Positions 33,249-42,091 of a stretch of DNA of 64,000 nucleotides are shown here, piece after piece; position 1 is the stretch's first letter; every line of letters begins with the position of its first letter. A model generated the notes under the pieces. That model was not told the DNA's origin. It saw nothing but the letters and a program-made list of their open reading frames with translations, and searched no databases. Origin of the DNA: Chitinophaga hostae. GTDB taxonomy: Bacteria; Bacteroidota; Bacteroidia; Chitinophagales; Chitinophagaceae. Where the stretch lies: contig NZ_JAGTXB010000018.1 of the NCBI RefSeq assembly GCF_018224885.1, positions 62,001 to 126,000 on the forward strand. Reading direction: 5' to 3'. Position numbers and translations under genes: made by a program.

Positions 33249-34993
33249 TAAAGCATCTGCTCTATATTTTTAAAACCGCGCCGGACGAGGTGCGTCGCAG
33301 CATACTCCTGGAACTGTTACACAGTCTTTTTATCGCCGTACCTACCGGTTTCCTGTTGCTGATCATACAGGATCTTTTTTCGGGACAAGCTTCCCCCTGG
33401 CGTTTAACCGTATACGTTATGATCCTGGTCGTTTTTCTCATCGGGCAATTATTTGTATCCGTAAAAACGATTATCGGCAGCAACACCATGACCTATGCCA
33501 TTTCCACCCACCTGCGTATCCGTTTGGGGACCCATTTACAGCGCCTGTCGATGGGCACCTTTAAACAACGCGACCCAGGCGACCTGGCCGCAGTAGTATT
33601 ACAGGACGTGGCTAATTTTGAACTGATCTTTGGTCATACCATCGGTAATATGGCCGGTGGTGTTTTTGCCACACTGATTATTTCCATCTTCCTCTTTATC
33701 ACCGACTGGCGGCTGGCGCTGGTATTACTGGCAGCACTCCCTCTTTGCTGGGCCATGATACAGGTATCCAACTACCTGGTTGTAAGGCAAGGGAAAAAAC
33801 ATGTACAGGCGAGAAATGAAACCGGCGCCAGGTTCCTGGAATATGTACAGGGGATCAGGCATATCAAATCATTTGGTATGACCGGCAGCCGCTTTAGTAC
33901 ACTGGAAACAGCGCTCAACGACTTCCGGAAAACGAGCATCCGCACAGAGGCCATACCCGGTCCCTTTGTGATGACAGCCGGCATTGTGCTGGAACTGTTT
34001 TTCCTCCTGATGCTGGGCATGGCGGTTACCTTTCTTTCTAATGGCACCCTGGGCATTGCTACCCTTATTACTTTCCTGATAATCGGCTATCGCTTGTATG
34101 AACCCATCAAAGTGCTGTTGGTAGATTACGTAGTGCTGCGTTATATGAACATCAGCCTGGGGCGCGTAATTGAATTGCTGAAAACACGGGAGCAAAGCGC
34201 TGGTGAACGATTAACACCTCCACGGTACGACATCTCCTTTGACAACGTAAGTTTTGCCTATCATCCCGGCAAAAATGTACTGGAAAATATTTCCTTTCAT
34301 GTGCCGGAATGCAGTATGCTGGCCCTGGCAGGCCCCTCCGGCTCCGGCAAAACCACCATCACCTCCCTGATTGCACGCTTCTGGGACACTACACAAGGCG
34401 CAATAAAAATTGGCGGTACCGATGTAAAGAACATGGAACCCGCTGCCGTTTATTCCTGTATCAGTGAAGTATTCCAGGAGGTATACCTGTTCGACGACAG
34501 CATATATAACAACATCCGTTTCGGTCGCATGGATGCTACAGAAACCGAAATACTGGAGGCTGCCGAAACCGCACAGGTACTCGATTTCGCAATGGAGCTG
34601 CCCGAAGGTATCCACAGTATGACAGGCGAAGGCGGCAATAAATTATCCGGCGGACAAAAACAACGCATCAGCATTGCCCGGGCGCTGTTAAAAAATGCGC
34701 CGGTAATACTGCTGGACGAAGCCACCGCCTCTCTCGATCCCGAAAACGAAATCTATATCCAGGAAGCCATACAACAACTGGTAAAAGGAAAAACAGTGAT
34801 CGTGATAGCGCATAAACTGGCGACCATCAAACATGCAGATATGATCCTGGTACTGAACAACGGGACGGTGGAAGAAAGGGGAACGCATGAAATGCTGCTG
34901 GCACGCGGCGGCCTTTACAGCCATTTGTGGGAGCGGCAACAGGCTGCCGACGGATGGCTGATCAGTGGGGATTCTTGTCTTGCTCAGGATTAA
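33245..34993 (+). CDS. ABC transporter 2, YbtQ-like fused permease/ATPase
   Basis: 582 aa from ATG 33245, which overlaps the previous stop by 4 bp (ATGA). Six membrane helices precede Walker A GPSGSGKTTITSLIARFWD, signature LSGGQKQRISIARALL and Walker B VILLDEATASLDPENE, with switch His in IAHKLA. It is expected to pair with ABC 1. The C-terminal residues SCLAQD and the stop lie within palindromic element D (the stop TAA is in CAGGATTAAAC), so the element has supplied the end of this protein. Confidence 0.88.
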   Translation: MIKHLLYIFKTAPDEVRRSILLELLHSLFIAVPTGFLLLIIQDLFSGQASPWRLTVYVMILVVFLIGQLFVSVKTIIGSNTMTYAISTHLRIRLGTHLQRLSMGTFKQRDPGDLAAVVLQDVANFELIFGHTIGNMAGGVFATLIISIFLFITDWRLALVLLAALPLCWAMIQVSNYLVVRQGKKHVQARNETGARFLEYVQGIRHIKSFGMTGSRFSTLETALNDFRKTSIRTEAIPGPFVMTAGIVLELFFLLMLGMAVTFLSNGTLGIATLITFLIIGYRLYEPIKVLLVDYVVLRYMNISLGRVIELLKTREQSAGERLTPPRYDISFDNVSFAYHPGKNVLENISFHVPECSMLALAGPSGSGKTTITSLIARFWDTTQGAIKIGGTDVKNMEPAAVYSCISEVFQEVYLFDDSIYNNIRFGRMDATETEILEAAETAQVLDFAMELPEGIHSMTGEGGNKLSGGQKQRISIARALLKNAPVILLDEATASLDPENEIYIQEAIQQLVKGKTVIVIAHKLATIKHADMILVLNNGTVEERGTHEMLLARGGLYSHLWERQQAADGWLISGDSCLAQD

Positions 34994-35202
34994 ACTGATT
35001 TTATGATTTTCAGGATTTTTTTTGCCCAGGATTAAACTGATTTTGAAGATTTACAGGATTTTTTCCATTTTGATTTTAAAAGATCCGGGAAGATAGAAGC
35101 GATACCCGCTTTCATCTTCCCGAATCTTTTAAAATCAATTTATCACAAGAAAAAAATCCTGTAAATCTTCAAAATCAGTTTAATCCTGGACAAAAAAATC
35201 CG
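34971..35202. repeat. Long palindromic element D
   Basis: The main inverted repeat (about 35019-35202) has arms TTGCCCAGGATTAAACTG, GAAGATTTACAGG, T-run, GATTTTAAAAGAT and CGGGAAGATAGAAGCG, around a loop of about 5 nt. A partial left half-copy (TTGCTCAGGATTAAACTG and ATGATTTTCAGG) precedes it from 34971, giving a staggered start. The right end is AAAAAAATCCG, as in A. The left part overlaps the last codons and stop of ABC 2. Confidence 0.9.
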
Positions 35203-35250
35203 TTATATTGAGAGAACAAATACCCTATTCTCTCATCTCAAAATAATGAT

Positions 35251-35988
35251 ATGAACCCGGTAACCATAACAGTATACCTCCAGGCACTGGGAGGTAAATT
35301 TCTTGGTCCCAACGCTTTCAGCATTGCTGATGAGCCGATTACCGTTTCCTTTATCTGTGGCAGCATCGACGCCAACCTGCCTTATGCGGCGGCTACCAGC
35401 GACGACGGCAACATCAGTTCCGGCTTCAGTAACAGTATACCTTATACGTTACCTATTCTTACACTGGATAACAATACGTATACCGAAAACTTCCTGACAA
35501 CAGACAGCAATACTATTGCAGGCACAGTGACGGTTCCAGCCAGCGCGATTACGCCGTTCATGAATGCAGCTATTATCGCTGTCATTCCGCGGCCAACAGG
35601 TATTCCATTGAAAATTGTGCAAAATGTAGTGCTCACGGCGGGGCAATCAGCCTATACATTTACCCTACTGGTCCCCGGCTTACTGCTGGAACCCGCTACC
35701 GATGCACAGCCCGCCGACACCATTTCGGTGCTGGTTAAAATGATGTGCGGCTGCAAGCTGACCGTGAACACCAGCAAAAGTTTCTGGGCCCCGGACGATT
35801 TCGAGGTAATGGCCTATCTCAGCTACAGCGACGGCAGTGTAGTATCCTACCCTATGAGTTTTGATACCATGAGCAACGACTCCACTTTTATTGCGGTGAT
35901 TAACGATAACGCCTACACGGAAATTTACTTTACCGCGCAACAGCGCAGTACCGGCAACTATGGCTACTTAAATGTGCTGCCGGCCTGA
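35251..35988 (+). CDS. Hypothetical beta-rich protein
   Basis: 245 aa, not recognised. It lacks a signal peptide and is rich in Thr, Ser, Ala and beta-branched residues, with a repeated alternation of short strands. Two halves (~1-125 and ~126-245) look like two beta-sandwich domains. Only three cysteines are present, including a Cys-Gly-Cys near residue 166. It is the only gene in a short island between element D and hairpin E, and is upstream of no partner. Whether it works with the ABC pair is open. Confidence 0.65.
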   Translation: MNPVTITVYLQALGGKFLGPNAFSIADEPITVSFICGSIDANLPYAAATSDDGNISSGFSNSIPYTLPILTLDNNTYTENFLTTDSNTIAGTVTVPASAITPFMNAAIIAVIPRPTGIPLKIVQNVVLTAGQSAYTFTLLVPGLLLEPATDAQPADTISVLVKMMCGCKLTVNTSKSFWAPDDFEVMAYLSYSDGSVVSYPMSFDTMSNDSTFIAVINDNAYTEIYFTAQQRSTGNYGYLNVLPA

Positions 35989-35991
35989 AAT

Positions 35992-36054
35992 GCAGTTAGC
36001 TTTTAGCATTTAGTGAAATCCGCTGCATTTCACTAAATGCTAAAAGCTAACTGC
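35992..36054. repeat. Hairpin E, minimal palindromic relative
   Basis: 28 bp perfect arms (35992-36019 and 36027-36054) around a 7-nt loop CCGCTGC. The arms carry TTAGCTTTTAGC and the centre reads AAATCCGCTGCATTT, matching the outer module of element C. It starts 4 nt after the stop of the hypothetical gene and lies between convergent genes. Confidence 0.85.
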
Positions 36055-36082
36055 TAACTGCTTCTTTTCATCATCTATCGGC

Positions 36083-37207
36083 CTACTTAACCTTTACATT
36101 TGCCGCTACTGCTTCATCTCTTATTTCTTCACTGGCAGTGGTCACCAGTACATCGCCGGCATTCAGTTCGCCGAATATCTCCGTCCTGCCTTTTTCACTT
36201 TGTCCTGTTGTTACCGGTACCCACTTTGTTTTTTTATCTGCTACTTTGATCACGAATACACCTTTGGTAGAATTCAATATAGCGCTGGAGGGCACCACGA
36301 AGTTGCTGCCATTGCCATTCAGCGGAATAGCTACTTCGGCCACCATACCTGGCAATAAGGTTTTATCGTTATTGGCCACATCTATTTCTATGTGTTGGGA
36401 ACGGAGTTTACGATCCAGCGCACCGGCGAGACGGATTACTTTTCCCTTAAACTGTTTTTCTGCCAGTGATCTTACTGTAAAATTCACTTCGCTCTGGTTA
36501 TTCAGGTAGCTGGTATAGGCTTCAGGTATGCTCACCACCAGCCTCAGCTTCTTTTGTTCCTGCAGGGTAAAGATGGGCATTTCAGAGCCTTTGCCGGAAG
36601 GGCCAACGTAGGCGCCGGCGCTCACATTACGTGCGGTGATTACACCGCTGAATGGTGCGCGGATCTCCAGGTAGTTACGATTATCGCCCACCTCCCGGTG
36701 TGCAGCTTTAGCAGCGTCGAGCTGTGCGAGATCTGATTTCTGGCGGGCATAGGCCACGTCCAGGTCATTCTGTGAAATAGTACCGGGCGTTTTGCTGGTT
36801 TCCAGTAAGCGGTCGTAGGTGGCTTTACTGGAAAGATAGATCGCCTCCTGCGACTTGAGTCTCGATTCGGCGCCAGACAGCTGTGAATTGATTTCCGGCG
36901 CTTCCATGCTGCAAAGCAGCTGACCGGTAGTCACTTCACTGCCAACATCCACATTCATTTTCTTTATAAAGCTGCTCACTTTTGCGTAGAGGTCTACCTG
37001 CTGGAAAGCGATCAGCTCTCCCGGTATTTGTATGGCTGAAGAAACACTGCCTTTTTCCAGGGGGAAAGCCTCCAGTGCCGGCGCTGCTGCTTCGGGTGCG
37101 GATGCTTCTTTTCCTTCTTTGGCGCCGGAAGTACTGCAACTATACAGTCCTGCGCTGATGATCATTACTGATAATAAAGGAAATGTTGTACGGAAACCGC
37201 TGTTCAT
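36083..37207 (-). CDS. RND efflux membrane fusion protein (periplasmic adaptor)
   Basis: 374 aa from ATG 37207 (upstream frame ignored, since this ATG gives lipobox LYSC and a lipoprotein signal). A biotinyl-lipoyl hairpin domain is visible (VDVGSEVTTGQLLCSMEAPE, APFSGVITARNVSAGAYVGPSG), then beta-barrel segments (LRLVVSIPEAYTSYL and VNFTVRSLAEKQFKGKVIRLAGALD). It links the RND pump to TolC. Last gene of the TolC-RND-MFP operon, 34 bp after the RND stop. Substrate unknown. Confidence 0.9.
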   Translation of the reverse strand: MNSGFRTTFPLLSVMIISAGLYSCSTSGAKEGKEASAPEAAAPALEAFPLEKGSVSSAIQIPGELIAFQQVDLYAKVSSFIKKMNVDVGSEVTTGQLLCSMEAPEINSQLSGAESRLKSQEAIYLSSKATYDRLLETSKTPGTISQNDLDVAYARQKSDLAQLDAAKAAHREVGDNRNYLEIRAPFSGVITARNVSAGAYVGPSGKGSEMPIFTLQEQKKLRLVVSIPEAYTSYLNNQSEVNFTVRSLAEKQFKGKVIRLAGALDRKLRSQHIEIDVANNDKTLLPGMVAEVAIPLNGNGSNFVVPSSAILNSTKGVFVIKVADKKTKWVPVTTGQSEKGRTEIFGELNAGDVLVTTASEEIRDEAVAANVKVK

Positions 37208-37241
37208 AAAATATATTTTAATAGAAATTAGATGATTGTTG

Positions 37242-40200
37242 TTATGCTGATGCTTTTTCGCCTGATGGAATATAGTAGTCACTTTCTTCATCTCTCGGAT
37301 GCAGTGAAACGCTGCGGGTGCCTGCTTTAGCACGTCCCCAGGCAAAAGCCAGCGGGAGTATAAACAAGGCTGCGAAAGTGGAAGCAATCAACCCGCCTAT
37401 TACCGCTCTTCCTAAAGGAGAAGACTGATCGCCTGCTTCTCCCAAACCGCTGGCCATGGGTATCATACCTACCACCATTGCCAGGGCTGTCATTACAATA
37501 GGACGTAAACGCAGCGCGGCGGCTTCTGTGGCAGAGAGTAAAGCGTCGCCGTTATGTTTCCTCAGCTGTTCTGCATTTGTTATCAGTAACACCGCGTTGG
37601 AAATGGATACGCCTACCGACATGATCATACCCATATATGATTGCAGGTTGAGTGTGGACCGGCACATGATCAACAGCGCCAGGGATCCCAGTAACACGGC
37701 CGGTACGGTGGCCAGCACAATCGCAGATACTTTGAACGACTGGAAATTTGCTGCCAGCATCAGGAAAATCACTACTATGGCCACGATCAAACCACTTTGT
37801 AAACTGTCGAGCGTATCGGTGAGCGTATTGCTTAAACCGATCATCTCCACATTGAGGCCGCGTGGTAATGGTCCGAGTGCGGCAATCGCTTTTCTTACAC
37901 CAGCAGAAGCAGTACCCAGGTCCTTGTTGTTCAGGTTCGCCGTTACCGTCATGGTAGGCATGGCGCCGAGGTTATCCACCTCTCCGTAAGTCGTATCTGC
38001 AGACAAAGTAGCCACATCCCCCAGCAACGGGCGGGAGGCGTTTTTCAGCAGTGGTATTTCGCCCATCTGCTCTTTGCTGTTCATCTTACTTTCCGGTATC
38101 TGTACCTGTACATTATAGCTCAGTCCTGCTTTTTCATCTACCCATATATTTTTCTCCGTGAGCCGGGAGGAAGAAGTAGAAGCGATCAGTGAACGGGATA
38201 CATCGCTTACATCTACGCCCAGCTGGGCTGCGCGGATACGGTCTATATTTACACTGATGGCCGGGTATTTAATGGATTGCCCGATCTGCACATCCCGCAG
38301 ATACGACACCTGTTTCAACTGGCCTACCAGCCGTTGTGCGTACTGTTCGCTCAGTTTCCTGTCGCGACCGGCAAACCGCACCTCTATGGGTGTTGGCGAG
38401 CCCTGGCTCAGGATTTTATCTGTCAGCTCTATCGGTTCGAAGGAAAGGCTCATTTGCGGATCTATTGCTTTCGCCTTTTCCCTGATCTTATCTTTCAATT
38501 CTTCGAGATTGGTTTTATAATGCTCACTGAGCGACACCTGTAATACCGATTCGTGAGGTCCCGCCATCCATAGAAAGATGGGCGCAGTGGAAAACAGCTG
38601 TGGGTGCATCCCGATATAAGCGGAAGTAATAGACACATTTTCTTTTCCTACAATCTGGTTGATGCCGTCCAACAGTTTGATGGTTTGTTCTTCCGTGCGT
38701 TCAATACGTGTACCATCCGGTATGCGCATTCTTACCTGGAACTGACTGCCATTCACTTTTGGCAATACATCCCGGCCGATGCCGGAAAGCAACAATGCTA
38801 CTATGCCGCAAACAATCACCAGGTAGGCCACCACGATGGGTTTGCGGTAAGGCATCATTCTGCCGATAAACCGCAGGTAGCGGTTTCTTAGTTTTTCAAA
38901 GCGGCTGATCTTACCATCGCGGTTACCGTCGGCCCTTTCCACCAATACTTTTTTCTGCTCCCAGGTATCATGCTCTCCGGCGCCTGCCAAACCCGATGCA
39001 GCAAATTCTTCCGCATCCGTCATTTCGCTGCCGTCTGCTTTCTTATGGTGCTTTACTTTCATGACCCAGTTGGCCATAATTGGCACAAAGGTTTGCGCCA
39101 GGAAATAGGAAATGATCATGCTGAAACCAATGGCCAGCGCCAATGGCAGGAACAGGGAACCAGGGATGCCGCCCATGGTAAAGGCAGGCGCAAACACAGC
39201 GAGGATACAGAAAAGGATCAGCAGTTTCGGAAACGCAATTTCCTGACAGGCATCCCAGATGGCCAGGGCCTTGGGTTTCCCCATATCGAGATGCTGGTGA
39301 ATATTTTCTATCGTCACCGTGCTCTCATCTACCAGGATACCGATCGCCAGTGCCAGTCCGCTCAGCGTCATGATGTTGATGGTTTGTCCGAACAGGCTGA
39401 GAAAAAGTACCGCAGAGATAATGGAGGTAGGAATCGTGAGGATCACGATCATGGCCCCCCGCGGATCACCCAGGAACAACAGTACCATCAATCCCGTTAA
39501 GATAGCGCCAATGGTTCCTTCTGTCAGCAAACTTTTTACGGAGTTGATCACATAGGTCGACTGGTCAAATTCATAACTCAGCTTCACATCTTCAGGCAGC
39601 TGTGCCTGTATTTTGGGCAATGATTTTTTCAGGTTCTGCACTACTTCCCAGGTAGAAGCGTCGGCACTTTTGGCGATGCTCAGGTATACAGAGCGGCGGC
39701 CGTTAACAAGGGCATAGCCCGCGGTAACGTCGGCGCCGTCTTCTACGGTGGCCACGTCGCGCAGGTAAAGATTTTGCACATCTCCTTTAAATAAAGGGAT
39801 ATTTTCAAAATCCTTCACCGTGCGGATCGTGGTATTAGCGGGCGTGATATAATTGTTATTGCCGATACGCACGTTACCTGAAGGCGTGGTCTGGTTGTTC
39901 AAACGCATGGCTTCCACCAGCTGATCGGCCGTCATGTTATGCTGACGGAGCAGCTCCGGATCGGCCTTGATGACCACGGTACGCATGTTACCGCCAAAAG
40001 GTGTGGAACCAATCAGTCCCGGAATGGATGTAAACGAAGAGCGCACGTACACATTCGCCATATCCAGCAGTTCATTATTGCTCCGTTTACTGCTGCTCAG
40101 CACCAACTGCCCCACGGGCAAGGTAGAGGCATCAAAGCGAATAACAAAGGGTGGGTTGGAACCCGGTGGAAAAATGGCCTGTATCCTGTTGGAAAAAGCG

Positions 40201-40526
40201 CTCACTTCCGCCGCCGCCTGCGCCATATTGGTGCCGGGATAAAAGTTGATCTTCATCAGGGTAAGCCCCTGGATATTCTTTGTTTCAATGCTCTTAACAC
40301 CATTTACGAACAGGAATATATTGATGTATTGTTTGGCGAAGAAAGACTCCATTTGCTTTGGCGTGTATCCTCCAAAGGGGTGGGATACATAGATCACGGG
40401 CATGTCGAGCTTTGGGAAGATATCGATCTTAATCGTGCTCACCGCTTTTATCCCAAAGAAAAACAGACCGGCAACCAGCACCAGGATAGTAATAGGTTTT
40501 TTTAATGCGAAACTGATTAAGTTCAT
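37242..40526 (-). CDS. RND efflux permease with EF-hand-like insert
   Basis: 1094 aa, the normal RND size plus a short cytoplasmic insert. Twelve membrane helices and porter loops are present, with FPGTNMAQAAAEVS in the porter domain. The TM4 acidic pair is D400-E401 (GILVDESTVTIENIHQ) where AcrB has Asp-Asp, and the TM10 position of AcrB Lys940 is Ser976 (VSISNAVLL). Residues ~515-545, between the two halves, hold a 12-residue EF-hand loop DGNRDGKISRFE (D533-E544). HAE1/multidrug-like rather than CusA-like by overall similarity. Middle gene of the efflux operon. Confidence 0.88.
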   Translation of the reverse strand: MNLISFALKKPITILVLVAGLFFFGIKAVSTIKIDIFPKLDMPVIYVSHPFGGYTPKQMESFFAKQYINIFLFVNGVKSIETKNIQGLTLMKINFYPGTNMAQAAAEVSAFSNRIQAIFPPGSNPPFVIRFDASTLPVGQLVLSSSKRSNNELLDMANVYVRSSFTSIPGLIGSTPFGGNMRTVVIKADPELLRQHNMTADQLVEAMRLNNQTTPSGNVRIGNNNYITPANTTIRTVKDFENIPLFKGDVQNLYLRDVATVEDGADVTAGYALVNGRRSVYLSIAKSADASTWEVVQNLKKSLPKIQAQLPEDVKLSYEFDQSTYVINSVKSLLTEGTIGAILTGLMVLLFLGDPRGAMIVILTIPTSIISAVLFLSLFGQTINIMTLSGLALAIGILVDESTVTIENIHQHLDMGKPKALAIWDACQEIAFPKLLILFCILAVFAPAFTMGGIPGSLFLPLALAIGFSMIISYFLAQTFVPIMANWVMKVKHHKKADGSEMTDAEEFAASGLAGAGEHDTWEQKKVLVERADGNRDGKISRFEKLRNRYLRFIGRMMPYRKPIVVAYLVIVCGIVALLLSGIGRDVLPKVNGSQFQVRMRIPDGTRIERTEEQTIKLLDGINQIVGKENVSITSAYIGMHPQLFSTAPIFLWMAGPHESVLQVSLSEHYKTNLEELKDKIREKAKAIDPQMSLSFEPIELTDKILSQGSPTPIEVRFAGRDRKLSEQYAQRLVGQLKQVSYLRDVQIGQSIKYPAISVNIDRIRAAQLGVDVSDVSRSLIASTSSSRLTEKNIWVDEKAGLSYNVQVQIPESKMNSKEQMGEIPLLKNASRPLLGDVATLSADTTYGEVDNLGAMPTMTVTANLNNKDLGTASAGVRKAIAALGPLPRGLNVEMIGLSNTLTDTLDSLQSGLIVAIVVIFLMLAANFQSFKVSAIVLATVPAVLLGSLALLIMCRSTLNLQSYMGMIMSVGVSISNAVLLITNAEQLRKHNGDALLSATEAAALRLRPIVMTALAMVVGMIPMASGLGEAGDQSSPLGRAVIGGLIASTFAALFILPLAFAWGRAKAGTRSVSLHPRDEESDYYIPSGEKASA

Positions 40527-40587
40527 GGTAATGAAGTGTTGATAAATAAAGCCATCAATGGCGTCCGTTTAACGAAAGCGAATTACG

Positions 40588-41970
40588 CTAGTTCTCAAAT
40601 ATGCTGAAATCACCTGCAGCAGCGGCTTTAAGCAATAAAGCCTGCCAAACATTACTATAGGCGATGTCCCGGTCTGTTTCTGCCCTTATCAATGCATACA
40701 AAGCCTGTGTTACATCCACGAGGTTTGTTAACCCGTTCTTATACAACACCGACTTTTGCAGATACGCATCTGAAGCCGCTTTCACCTGTACCGGCACTTC
40801 CCGGTAGTTGTCCAGCGCGTTCTTTATTTTGGTATCCGAAAGCTCCAGCTGCGCGCTGATTTGCTGACCGGCCAGATCGTATTCGTATTGTAATCCTTTG
40901 CTTATAAGTTGTTGTGACTTCACCTGCCGCGAGATGCGGAAAGGCTGGGTAATATTCCAGGTTACGCCTATTCCGAAAAGGTAATTGGTACGGGTAGGTT
41001 TTACGCCGTCCCAGTAGTTATGCGTGAAATCGGTTTGATCGGAGGCATAGCCATAACCAAAACCGGAGCCCCGGGTCTGTAATACGCCTACCAGTGTAAA
41101 AGCCGGGTAGTAAAAGGTTTTAGCGTATTTTGCCTGTTCATCGCTGAGGGCAATACGGCTTTTGTACCATTGCAGCAGCGGATGATTTTCCGGGTTGAAA
41201 GTGGATGATGGTAAGGCCGGAATACGGGCCATATAGGAAGTATCCACTACAAAAGATTGCGGTGTTATCCCCATCAGCTGCGCCAGCTGATTGCTCTGCT
41301 CTGCTTCAAAATCCATGGCTTTGGTGAGTGCAATTTTTGCGCTGGAATATTCGGCGTTGGCCTGCGAGGAATCCACCCCGGCAATGAGTCCGTTCTTTAC
41401 GCGGGTAGCCACCACGCGGCGGATAGTATCTGCCCGGTCAAGGTTTTCCCGGTAAGAGCGGGTCAGTTGCTGCGCTGCTACGAGGTTTAAATAAGTGGCC
41501 GCCACTTTTATTTTGTGCTTAAAAATCTCCTGTTGCCAGTCTTTATCGTTCTGTGCGGCGGCCGCTAATGCTGTTTTAACTTTTTCCTTTGCCCTGCCGA
41601 AAGCGAAGAAATCCCAGTTGATATTAGTAAGGTATAATGCGCCAAAAGATGCATTCCAGTTCTGATGATCGAGCGGTAACCCGGAAGAGGCCACGCTAAG
41701 GCCTCCGAAGCCGTATAACGGGCCGTTCTGGCCGTTAACAGTACCATAGTCCTGCTGCACTGCCACGTTAAAATTTGGCAGGTAATCGCGGCGTGCCTGG
41801 GATACCTGTTCCCGGGAAGCCGCTGTATAGCTGGCTTTGGCCTTGATGGTGCCATAGTTGGCGATGGCGGTGTCAATGGCCTGTTTAAGGGTAAATACCT
41901 GTTGTGCTTTTGCACTAAAGTCGGAAAGCACCGCTGCCAGCGCCAACAGGAAGTATTGTTTACTCCACAT
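40588..41970 (-). CDS. TolC-family outer-membrane efflux channel
   Basis: 460 aa, signal peptide MWSKQYFLLALAAVLSDFSAKA. Long alpha-helical repeats typical of outer-membrane efflux proteins (two OEP halves, e.g. VFTLKQAIDTAIANYGTIKA and VDVTQALYALIRAETDRDIAYSNVW). It starts the RND operon, ahead of RND and MFP. The upstream region carries an 11-bp direct repeat and a dyad, likely control sites of the preceding two-component system. Confidence 0.9.
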   Translation of the reverse strand: MWSKQYFLLALAAVLSDFSAKAQQVFTLKQAIDTAIANYGTIKAKASYTAASREQVSQARRDYLPNFNVAVQQDYGTVNGQNGPLYGFGGLSVASSGLPLDHQNWNASFGALYLTNINWDFFAFGRAKEKVKTALAAAAQNDKDWQQEIFKHKIKVAATYLNLVAAQQLTRSYRENLDRADTIRRVVATRVKNGLIAGVDSSQANAEYSSAKIALTKAMDFEAEQSNQLAQLMGITPQSFVVDTSYMARIPALPSSTFNPENHPLLQWYKSRIALSDEQAKYAKTFYYPAFTLVGVLQTRGSGFGYGYASDQTDFTHNYWDGVKPTRTNYLFGIGVTWNITQPFRISRQVKSQQLISKGLQYEYDLAGQQISAQLELSDTKIKNALDNYREVPVQVKAASDAYLQKSVLYKNGLTNLVDVTQALYALIRAETDRDIAYSNVWQALLLKAAAAGDFSIFEN

Positions 41971-42017
41971 GAATAAATAGATTTTACGGTTGAAATACCC
42001 TGAAGGATATTCAACAG

Positions 42018-42057
42018 CAAAATGACTGTATCATTTTGAAGTAACTTTGAAGGAAAC
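42018..42057. promoter_or_regulatory. Candidate response-regulator site upstream of the efflux operon
   Basis: CAAAATGA (42018-42025) and TCATTTTG (42031-42038) form a perfect dyad across 5 nt. Immediately next to it, TTGAAGTAACT (42036) and TTGAAGGAAAC (42047) form an 11-bp direct repeat, the spacing typical of OmpR-type regulators. AAAATGA/TCATTTT are also the half-sites of the CusR box, but the spacer here is 5 rather than 8 nt. It lies 48-87 bp upstream of the TolC ATG. Confidence 0.55.
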
Positions 42058-42091
42058 TCAAAATTGATTTTTTTTTTGGAGAGATGGCGAA

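Noticed and set aside
4660..35202. Palindromic elements as insertion sequences
   Set aside because: There is no ORF inside, no clear terminal target duplication, and the whole element is palindromic.
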